Of a DNA stretch of 8,116 nucleotides, positions 1 to 5,900 are shown piece by piece. Every line of letters starts with the position of its first letter. Within the stretch, counting starts at the first letter, position 1. The stretch comes from Prevotella sp. GTDB lineage: Bacteria; Bacteroidota; Bacteroidia; Bacteroidales; Bacteroidaceae. Made by a program: the position numbers and the translations under genes. A model generated the notes under the pieces. That model had not been told where the DNA came from. It searched no databases and saw only the letters and a list, made by a program, of their open reading frames with translations. The stretch lies in NCBI GenBank assembly GCA_017632825.1, contig JAGBQP010000041.1, positions 1-8,116 of the forward strand. Direction: 5' to 3'.

Positions 1-732
1 ATGGAGAACGAATATGAGCGCTTCGCTTTGCAGTATAGTGAAATGAAGACGCAGATTAACAACGATTCTATCATTGCCCAATTGACTGAAGAACAGCTGA
101 AGACTCAGCGCCTGTTAGAAGAACTGAAGCAGACAAAGGCTGAGGATGCCCGTGAAATAACACGTCTGAAAAAGGAACTGGCTACCGTACGTGCCGTGTT
201 GCGCGACTATGTCATGCAGATAGATTCCCTGAACCGTCAGAATGAGCGCCTGCAAGCCGAGAATACCCGTGTGAAAGCAGAATTGTCTGACCGCGAGACA
301 CAGATTGCTGGCTTGAGTAGCGAGAAGGCTTCGCTGAGTGAGAAGGTGGCTATTGCCGCACAACTCGATGCTACGAACATCCAGATGACGTTACAGAACA
401 AGCGTGGAAAGGCCTCCAAGAAGGTTAAAGACGCGAAGAGCGTGCAGGTAAACTTTATGATCACGCGCAATGTCACTGCCTCCAACGGCAACCGCACTGT
501 CTATGTGCGAATCCAGAATCCTGGCGGCAATACCCTCAGCGGTGGTGGTACATTCAATTATGAGAATCGTACGTTGGAATACACCATGAAGAAGGTGGTG
601 GAATATACCGGCGAGGAGACAGCTGTCACGACCTTCTGGAATGTGTCACAGATGCTGGAAGGCGGACAGTATCGCGTCAGCATTTTTGTGGATGGCAACA
701 TGATTGGATCGCGGACGTTTACGTTTGAGTAA
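1..732 (+). CDS. Coiled-coil protein with beta-rich C-terminal domain, probably 5' truncated
   Basis: The frame is open from the first base and ends with TAA at 730-732 (243 residues visible). Residues about 20-120 are rich in E, K, Q, L and R with heptad-like spacing, and include LTEEQLKTQRLLEELKQ and IDSLNRQNERLQAENTR, which is a long coiled coil. A basic linker (about 133-145) leads to a beta-rich domain (about 148-243) ending in GSRTFTFE. The first codon is ATG, but no upstream sequence is available to test it. From memory, similar Bacteroidales proteins begin with a membrane anchor before the coiled coil, so this Met is probably internal and the true start lies left of the window. If so, the protein would be anchored in the inner membrane with the coiled coil and C-terminal domain in the periplasm. 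No enzymatic motif is seen and the function is unknown. The coding call is solid; start and role are not. Confidence 0.85.
   Translation: MENEYERFALQYSEMKTQINNDSIIAQLTEEQLKTQRLLEELKQTKAEDAREITRLKKELATVRAVLRDYVMQIDSLNRQNERLQAENTRVKAELSDRETQIAGLSSEKASLSEKVAIAAQLDATNIQMTLQNKRGKASKKVKDAKSVQVNFMITRNVTASNGNRTVYVRIQNPGGNTLSGGGTFNYENRTLEYTMKKVVEYTGEETAVTTFWNVSQMLEGGQYRVSIFVDGNMIGSRTFTFE
720..727 (+). promoter_or_regulatory. Possible Bacteroidetes -7 promoter element
   Basis: TACGTTTG matches the Bacteroidetes -7 consensus TAnnTTTG exactly. It lies at the very end of the upstream coding region and would place transcription start near 733-736, about 65 bases before the TolC-like gene. There is no TTTG at the expected -33 spacing; the nearest, at 685-688, is 31 bases upstream instead of the usual 19-21. 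An eight-base match with two free positions can arise by chance, so this is a weak candidate. Confidence 0.22.
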
Positions 733-733
733 A

Positions 734-743
734 GAAGCGCTTC
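734..743. promoter_or_regulatory. 10-bp perfect palindrome upstream of the export operon (possible operator)
   Basis: GAAGCGCTTC is its own reverse complement. It begins one base after the stop codon of the upstream gene and 58 bases before the TolC-like start. It falls where transcription would begin if the candidate -7 element at 720-727 is real. Export operons of this kind are often controlled by TetR/AcrR-type repressors that bind palindromes near the promoter, which makes an operator reasonable, but no regulator gene is in the window. Chance occurrence is possible. Confidence 0.25.
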
Positions 744-748
744 CGAGT

Positions 749-767
749 CTGCTCCATTGAGCAGTTT
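749..767 (+). terminator. Small hairpin with short T tail between gene 1 and the export operon
   Basis: CTGCTC (749-754) pairs perfectly with GAGCAG (759-764) around the four-base loop CATT, and TTT follows at 765-767. The 6-bp stem and short T tail could make a weak intrinsic terminator for the upstream coiled-coil gene, or an attenuator in the leader of the export operon. The T tract is too short for a confident call. Confidence 0.4.
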
Positions 768-784
768 GGTGTGCGAGAACCATA

Positions 785-792
785 GAAAGGAG
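785..792 (+). promoter_or_regulatory. Ribosome binding site of the TolC-like gene
   Basis: GAAAGGAG lies nine bases before the ATG at 802. It is the clearest Shine-Dalgarno match in the window and supports this start. The later genes of the operon have much weaker or no such match, as is common in Bacteroidetes. Confidence 0.55.
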
Positions 793-801
793 TAATTATA
801 T

Positions 802-2367
802 ATGGGAAAGGAATTAACTTTCGGCTTTTGGCTTTTAACCTTTAGTTGTCTGCCAGTCGGAGCACAGAGACTGCTGACACTTGACAGTTGCCGGGCGATG
901 GCGCTGCGTAACAACAAGCAGCTCAGTGTCTCGAAAGTGAAGCAGGACATAGCTGCCAACATTCGTAAGTCGGCCCGAACGAAATACCTGCCACATGTCA
1001 GTGCTATTGGTACCTATGAGCACACGTCGGAAGAGGTGTCTATCCTGAACGACGGACAGAAAGTCACGCTTGGCAATCTTGGTACGACAACTGTTGGTGC
1101 TATGCAGTCAACCATGACAGGGCTGAGCGAGAAACTCGGTGGAATGGGATCTATGTTAGCACAACTAGGGCTTCCTGTAGAGGCCTTCCAGCAAATGTCG
1201 GGCGACTTGCAGCAGCAGATGGGACAGAATATGCAAAAGTTGCAGATAGGCCTGAATATGGAAGGACAAAAGATTGTCGATGCTTTCCGTACCGATACCC
1301 GCAACATCTGGGCAGGCTCCATTCTGCTGACTCAGCCAGTCTTTATGGGTGGCGCTATTATAGCGATGAACCACATGGCCGACATCAACGAACGGATGCA
1401 GCGCAACAGCACCGATGCCCGTGAGCAATCCACGCTCTATGCTACTGATCAGGCTTATTGGCAGGTGGTGTCACTGAAGCATAAACAGAAGTTGGCACAG
1501 GCCTATCTCGATGTGGTGAAGAAGCTTGATGCTGATGTTCATAAAATGATTGACGAGGGCGTTGCTACGAAGAGCGATGGCCTGACTGTTGATGTCAAGG
1601 TAAACGAAGCCGAGATGGCACTGACGCGAGTCAACGACGGTGTCGTGCTGTCGAAGATGCTGCTTTGTCAGACCATCGGAATCCCTGTCAATGAGCAGGT
1701 GACGCTGGCCGATGAGGACGCCGAGAATATTGCTGTTGTCAGTATTACCCCCAAGGTTGACCTCGACCATGCGATGTCTTTCCGTCCGGAATTACGTCTG
1801 CTGCAGGATGCTATCGCTCTGAGCCATGAGACAACCAATTTACTCAAGGCGGGCAATCTGCCACAGTTAGCGTTGACGGGAGGTTATGCCGTCTCTAACC
1901 CCAATGTTCTCAATGGCTTCGAAAAGAAGTTTGGAGGCTTTTGGCACGTTGGTTTGCTCATGCGTGTACCTATTTGGAACTGGGGCGACGTCAAGTACAA
2001 GATTCGTGCCTCGAAAGGTGCTACCGCTATAGCGTCATTAGAGTACGACGAGGCCCGCGAAAAGATTGAGTTACAGGTCAATCAGGTGACCTATAAGGTC
2101 GATGAGGCCAACAAGCGTCTGACGCTGGCACAGTCGAGTGTTCGTCGTGCAGAGGAGAATCTCCGCATGGCGAATGTCGGATTCCAGGAAGGCGTCATCA
2201 CACCTACGACGGTGATGGAGGCGCAGACAGCCTGGCTGCAGGCGCAGTCGCAGAAGATAGATGCAGAGATTGAAGTAAGGCTTAGTCAGGTAGAGTTGCA
2301 GAAAGCACTTGGCCAGCTGGGTGTAACGCCCGAAAAAGATGTAATATCTCATCATTCCCGTCCATAA
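802..2367 (+). CDS. TolC-family outer-membrane efflux channel
   Basis: This is the outer-membrane exit duct of the export system (521 residues). Residues 1-21 form a signal peptide, with a hydrophobic core up to LPVG and probable cleavage after Ala21. Cys16 does not sit in a lipobox, so the product is not an obvious lipoprotein. Two OEP-type halves follow: about 24-290, with TLDSCRAMALRNNKQL and GVATKSDGLTVDVKVNEAEM, and about 320-505, with MSFRPELRLLQDAI and a final helix FQEGVITPTTVMEAQTAWLQ. These match known TolC-family patterns for trimeric channels with alpha-helical periplasmic tunnels. Between the first beta strand (about 64-74) and the next (about 171-183) lies a long insertion rich in Met, Gln and Gly, which makes the protein longer than the usual 430-480 residues. 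The ATG has a good ribosome site. The gene is first in a four-gene operon, and the adaptor gene follows after 35 bases. Confidence 0.95.
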   Translation: MGKELTFGFWLLTFSCLPVGAQRLLTLDSCRAMALRNNKQLSVSKVKQDIAANIRKSARTKYLPHVSAIGTYEHTSEEVSILNDGQKVTLGNLGTTTVGAMQSTMTGLSEKLGGMGSMLAQLGLPVEAFQQMSGDLQQQMGQNMQKLQIGLNMEGQKIVDAFRTDTRNIWAGSILLTQPVFMGGAIIAMNHMADINERMQRNSTDAREQSTLYATDQAYWQVVSLKHKQKLAQAYLDVVKKLDADVHKMIDEGVATKSDGLTVDVKVNEAEMALTRVNDGVVLSKMLLCQTIGIPVNEQVTLADEDAENIAVVSITPKVDLDHAMSFRPELRLLQDAIALSHETTNLLKAGNLPQLALTGGYAVSNPNVLNGFEKKFGGFWHVGLLMRVPIWNWGDVKYKIRASKGATAIASLEYDEAREKIELQVNQVTYKVDEANKRLTLAQSSVRRAEENLRMANVGFQEGVITPTTVMEAQTAWLQAQSQKIDAEIEVRLSQVELQKALGQLGVTPEKDVISHHSRP

Positions 2368-2402
2368 ATTGTAGAACCATAAACTGATAAAGCATAGAGA
2401 CT

Positions 2403-3386
2403 ATGAGTGCAAAATCACTACATCAGAACATTTTGATTGCTGTTGCAGGATTTGTGGCAGTCGTTATTATTGTAGCCGTTATCGGCGTGTTGGCCCTTGA
2501 CCGCGATCCCGACACCATTCAGGGACAGGTTGAGGTGGCAGAGTATCGTGTGTCGAGTAAGGTGCCTGGCCGCATCTTGGAGTTGCGTGTCAAGGAGGGA
2601 GACTACGTCAAGGCTGGCGATACACTGGCCATTATTGATGCTCCTGAGGTACGTGCTAAGATGGAGCAGGCACAGGGAGCCGAAGCTGCGGCATCGGCTA
2701 TCGAGCTGAAGGCACAGAATGGTGCCCGTAAGGAACAGATACAGGGTGCCTATCAGGTACTGCAACAGGCAACAGCCGGTAAGGAGATTGCAGAAAAGTC
2801 GTATAACCGCGTGCAGCGTCTCTATGACGAGGGTGTTATGAGTGCCCAGAAACGCGATGAGGCTTATGCCAACTTCAAGGCGATGGAGGCTCAGATGATG
2901 GCAGCGAAGAGTCAATATGAGATGGCCGTCAACGGTGCCCGCCGTGAGGACAAACTGGCAGCTCAGGCACAGACAGCCCGTGCCCGTGGTGCTGTGCAGG
3001 AAGTCAATAGCTATATCCACGAGACGGTACAGATAGCTACGAAGGACGGCGAGGTCAGCGAAATCTATCCGAAGGTAGGAGAGCTCGTCGGAACGGGCAG
3101 TCCTATCATGTCGATTGCCATGATGGACGACATTTGGGGTACGTTCAATATCCGTGAGGACCGCCTTGACGGCATGAAGGTAGGCTCCGAGTTTACAGCC
3201 TTCGTTCCTGCTTTCAAGAAGGATGTCAAGATGCGTGTTTACTACATCAAGGATCAGGGGTCTTACGCTGTGTGGAAGGCAACGAAGGCTAACGGTCAGT
3301 ACGACCTGAAGACTTTCGAGGTGAAGGCTCGCCCCATGGAGAAGTTTGAAGGTCTGCGTCCAGGCATGACGCTGGTAGTCAAGTAG
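2403..3386 (+). CDS. HlyD-family periplasmic adaptor (membrane fusion protein)
   Basis: This protein bridges the inner-membrane permeases and the TolC-like channel (327 residues). A single N-terminal membrane segment spans about residues 9-32. Two half-lipoyl (biotinyl-like) segments follow at about 40-80, containing VPGRILELRVKEGDYVKAGD, and about 208-240, containing DGEVSEIYPKVGELVGTGSP. Between them is an alanine- and glutamine-rich coiled-coil hairpin (about 82-205) that would dock onto the channel tip. A beta-barrel domain completes the protein, which ends in FEGLRPGMTLVVK, a typical close for the family. Length and order fit the EmrA/YhiI/YbhG type. The ATG is 35 bases after the TolC-like stop with little Shine-Dalgarno match, and no alternative in-frame start would retain the membrane anchor. 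The permease gene follows after 26 bases, so co-transcription is very likely. Substrate unknown. Confidence 0.95.
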   Translation: MSAKSLHQNILIAVAGFVAVVIIVAVIGVLALDRDPDTIQGQVEVAEYRVSSKVPGRILELRVKEGDYVKAGDTLAIIDAPEVRAKMEQAQGAEAAASAIELKAQNGARKEQIQGAYQVLQQATAGKEIAEKSYNRVQRLYDEGVMSAQKRDEAYANFKAMEAQMMAAKSQYEMAVNGARREDKLAAQAQTARARGAVQEVNSYIHETVQIATKDGEVSEIYPKVGELVGTGSPIMSIAMMDDIWGTFNIREDRLDGMKVGSEFTAFVPAFKKDVKMRVYYIKDQGSYAVWKATKANGQYDLKTFEVKARPMEKFEGLRPGMTLVVK

Positions 3387-3412
3387 TCGTCGTTTATTGA
3401 TGTCTTAACGAG

Positions 3413-4582
3413 GTGAAGTATCTGAGGCAGTTATCATTGCTTGTGAAGCGTGAGTGTAAGATTCTGTATAAGAATCCCATTTACGGTTTCTGCATGGTGG
3501 TGTTCCCGTTGTTGGCGCTGTTGTTTTTTACATCGCTCATGGATGAGGGACTGCCTGAGGATATGCCTATCGGCATTGTCGATGCTGACAACACATCGAC
3601 ATCCCGTGGTCTTGTACGCCGTCTTGACGCTTTCCAGAGTTCAAAGGTCGTTGCTCATTATCCGTCGGTGGCCGAGGCACGTCGTGCCATGCAGGAGAAC
3701 CAGATTTACGCCTTTTTCTATATTCCCAAGGGTACGACCGAACAGTTGCTTTCTGCCCGTCGTCCTAAAGTGTCCTACTACTATTCGCAGACATCGCTTG
3801 CCGGCGGTTCTATGATTATGAAGGACATGAAGACCATCGCCACACTCGGTTCGGCTGGCGTCGGGCAGGCAACGATGCGGGCTAAAGGCTTTACCCCTGA
3901 GCAGATACAAACGTTCCTGCAGCCTATACGCATCGATTTGCACCAGATAGCCAACCCGTGGGGCAACTATAATATCTATCTTTCTGCCGTCTTTGTGCCA
4001 GGCATTATGATGCTCTTCATGTTCCTTATCTCTGCCTATTCCCTGGGCATGGAACTGAAGTTCGATCGTGGCAAGGAGTGGATGACGATGGCCGACGGTC
4101 ATGTCGTTCTCGCCATCCTCGGTAAGTTTCTCCCTCAGGCGGTAGTTTTCCTTGCTCTTATTTTCTCGTATGAGTACTACATCTACGAGGTGCTGGAGTT
4201 TCCCCGTCTGGGCAGTGTCTGGATGATTGTGCTGTTAGCCGTTCTCCAGGTCTTCTCATCCATAGGCTTTGGCATTTTCGCCTTCGGCCTCATGCCCTCG
4301 TTGCGTATGTCAATGAGTATCTGCTCGCTTTGGGCGGTACTCGGTTTCTCCCTGGCTGGTTCCGCTTTTCCCATTATGGGTATGGATGAACCCATCCAGG
4401 CTTTGTCGTGGTTATTCCCGTTACGACATTACTACATGCTTTACCAGACCACCGTGTTCAATGGCTATCCGCTTATCGACGCCTGGTTCCACCTTGTCGG
4501 TCTTGTAGCCTTCACGCTGCTGCCCTGGTTTGTCCTTCGTAAGATTAAAAACGCGATGCTCACCTATGTCTATATTCCATAA
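3413..4582 (+). CDS. ABC-2-type transporter permease, first paralog
   Basis: Inner-membrane permease of 389 residues with ABC2_membrane_3-like architecture: one N-terminal membrane segment (about 23-42), a large extracytoplasmic domain (about 45-185), then five more segments (about 188-212, 231-252, 266-292, 303-323, 360-376). DMPIGIVDADNTSTSRGLVR, just after the first segment, and the late SWLFP motif (332-336) fit the YhhJ/YbhS/YbhR group that pairs with HlyD adaptors. The start is GTG at 3413: an in-frame stop lies at 3398-3400 and no ATG or TTG lies between. The upstream bases AACGAG are a weak ribosome site. The protein contains no nucleotide-binding motif, so it needs a separate ATPase or another energy source. 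Its 3' end overlaps the next permease gene. Substrates of relatives are varied, so none is assigned. Confidence 0.93.
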   Translation: MKYLRQLSLLVKRECKILYKNPIYGFCMVVFPLLALLFFTSLMDEGLPEDMPIGIVDADNTSTSRGLVRRLDAFQSSKVVAHYPSVAEARRAMQENQIYAFFYIPKGTTEQLLSARRPKVSYYYSQTSLAGGSMIMKDMKTIATLGSAGVGQATMRAKGFTPEQIQTFLQPIRIDLHQIANPWGNYNIYLSAVFVPGIMMLFMFLISAYSLGMELKFDRGKEWMTMADGHVVLAILGKFLPQAVVFLALIFSYEYYIYEVLEFPRLGSVWMIVLLAVLQVFSSIGFGIFAFGLMPSLRMSMSICSLWAVLGFSLAGSAFPIMGMDEPIQALSWLFPLRHYYMLYQTTVFNGYPLIDAWFHLVGLVAFTLLPWFVLRKIKNAMLTYVYIP

Positions 4583-5837
4583 CATCTACAACTGGTTGCT
4601 CGATGCTGCCTATGTATGGCGACAGGAGATGAAGCAGGCGTTCCGTGACGAGGGTGTGCTCATCTTCTTTATCGTCGTACCGATCATCTATCCGCTGCTC
4701 TATTCGTGGGTTTACAACAATGAGACCGTTCACGAGGTTCCCGTTGTTGTTATCGATCAGTCGCACTCCCAGCTTTCACGCCAGTTCATTCGTATGTGCG
4801 ATGCCTCGCCCGATGTCCGTGTGGCCTACTATGCCGAGGATCTCGACGATGCCCAGTCCTTGGTGAGCCGTCAGGTCGTGAAGGGAATCTACCTTATTCC
4901 GAAAGACTTTGCTACGCGTATCAACCGTATGCAGCAGGGCACGATTAGTGTCTATTGCGATATGGCGTTAATGATCACCTACAAGGCCATCTACCAGACT
5001 GCTATGGCAGTCAGCCAGCAAATGGGGGCAGAGATTCAGACGAAGCTTTCCGGCAATTACACCACCCGTGAGGATGTTGTCACCGTCCAGCCGCTGGCTT
5101 ACGATGACGTTGCTCTATATAACCCTCAGGGGGGCTATGGCACCTCGGTGTTACCCGCTGTTCTCATCCTGATACTCCAGCAGACGCTTGTGCTCGGCAT
5201 AGGCCTTGCAGCTGGTACCGTTCGTGAGCGCAACCGTTATGGCGACCTTGTGCCTATCCACAAGTGCTACAATAGTGTTGGACGTATTGTTCTTGGCAAA
5301 GGACTGTGCTATCTGATGATTTATGCCGTCATGGGTGCTTATCTAACAACCGCCGTGCCCCATATCTTCCATTTCGTGCAGCTTGCTTCAGGTACCGACC
5401 TTCTTTTGATGATGACGCCCTACGTCTTGGCCTGTGTCTTCTTTGGCATGACGGTCAGCTGTCTTGTGCGCTATCGCGAGAATGTCATGCTGCTGATGGT
5501 CTTTGTGTCGCTTCCGCTACTCTTCATGACGGGTGTCTCGTGGCCGCAGTCGGCTATTCCTGCTGCCTGGCAGGGTGTCTCCTGGCTATTCCCCAGCACT
5601 TTCGGTGCCCGTGCCTATATCCGTCTGAATACGATGGGAGCAACGCTGAACGATGTGCAACCCGAGCTTCGCTACCTTTGGATTCAGGTTGCTGCCTATC
5701 TGGGTGCCGCCTGTCTTGTCTATGGTCACCAGTTGCGCCAGTCCCATCGCCATGCCCACGAGCGTTTAGACTATCTCCGTAAGAAACGTGCCGTGCGCCA
5801 GCTGTTGAATACCAAAAAGACCGGAAGCACCACATGA
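4566..5837 (+). CDS. ABC-2-type transporter permease, second paralog
   Basis: Second inner-membrane permease, 423 residues from the ATG at 4566. A longer frame from a TTG at 4530 adds 12 residues without a family-like N-terminus, so the ATG is preferred; it overlaps the first permease by 17 bases, suggesting translational coupling. Architecture mirrors its neighbour: membrane segment about 29-49, extracytoplasmic domain about 52-190 beginning VPVVVIDQSHSQLSRQ, then five segments (about 193-216, 240-262, 278-301, 307-325, 370-388). It shares the SWLFP motif (339-343), and the two probably form a heterodimeric membrane core. GTVRERNRYGDL (217-228) resembles the cytoplasmic coupling stretch with which ABC-2 permeases contact their ATPase, hinting that an ATPase partner exists elsewhere. 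The tail (about 390-423) is strongly basic and cytoplasmic. The last codons also form one arm of a terminator hairpin for the convergent operon. Confidence 0.93.
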   Translation: MSIFHNIYNWLLDAAYVWRQEMKQAFRDEGVLIFFIVVPIIYPLLYSWVYNNETVHEVPVVVIDQSHSQLSRQFIRMCDASPDVRVAYYAEDLDDAQSLVSRQVVKGIYLIPKDFATRINRMQQGTISVYCDMALMITYKAIYQTAMAVSQQMGAEIQTKLSGNYTTREDVVTVQPLAYDDVALYNPQGGYGTSVLPAVLILILQQTLVLGIGLAAGTVRERNRYGDLVPIHKCYNSVGRIVLGKGLCYLMIYAVMGAYLTTAVPHIFHFVQLASGTDLLLMMTPYVLACVFFGMTVSCLVRYRENVMLLMVFVSLPLLFMTGVSWPQSAIPAAWQGVSWLFPSTFGARAYIRLNTMGATLNDVQPELRYLWIQVAAYLGAACLVYGHQLRQSHRHAHERLDYLRKKRAVRQLLNTKKTGSTT

Positions 5838-5849
5838 GCGTCCGGTCTT
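5814..5849 (-). terminator. Intrinsic terminator of the LRR-mrp operon, nested in the permease 3' end
   Basis: A perfect 9-bp inverted repeat, AAGACCGGA (5817-5825) and TCCGGTCTT (5841-5849), flanks a 15-base loop. Read on the minus strand the stem runs directly into a tract of five Ts (5818-5814), the classic intrinsic terminator form. Read on the plus strand the tail is AAAGAAG, so it would not terminate well that way. It lies 51 bases beyond the mrp stop. The TGA of the second permease (5835-5837) sits in its loop. Confidence 0.7.
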
Positions 5850-5863
5850 AAAGAAGTATTCCG

Positions 5864-5893
5864 ATAATCGTTCGCACGATTATGATTTTGTTT
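5864..5893 (+). terminator. Intrinsic terminator of the export operon
   Basis: ATAATCGT (5864-5871) pairs perfectly with ACGATTAT (5876-5883) around the loop TCGC. The T-rich tail GATTTTGTTT follows at 5884-5893 on the plus strand. It begins 27 bases after the stop of the second permease, as expected for the end of that operon. On the minus strand the tail is CGGAATAC, so termination there is unlikely. The stem is AT-rich and of moderate strength. Confidence 0.6.
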
Positions 5894-5900
5894 CCAGCGA

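Noticed and set aside
1353..1365. Inverted repeat CGCTAT-T-ATAGCG, and a similar palindrome CGCTATAGCG at 2025-2034
   Set aside because: Both sit inside the TolC-like coding region with no nearby start or regulatory context; such short palindromes arise from codon use.
2418..3020. 200-residue open frame on the minus strand inside the HlyD-type gene
   Set aside because: It lies wholly opposite a well-supported adaptor gene, is rich in Leu, Cys and His in the way of antisense shadows, and has no recognisable domain.
3641..4102. 153-residue minus-strand frame inside the first permease
   Set aside because: Antisense shadow of a clear membrane protein gene; no domain or ribosome site seen.
5306..5782. 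158-residue plus-strand frame, Cys- and Leu-rich, inside the second permease
   Set aside because: Out-of-frame shadow of a conserved permease; its composition reflects the other frame's codons.
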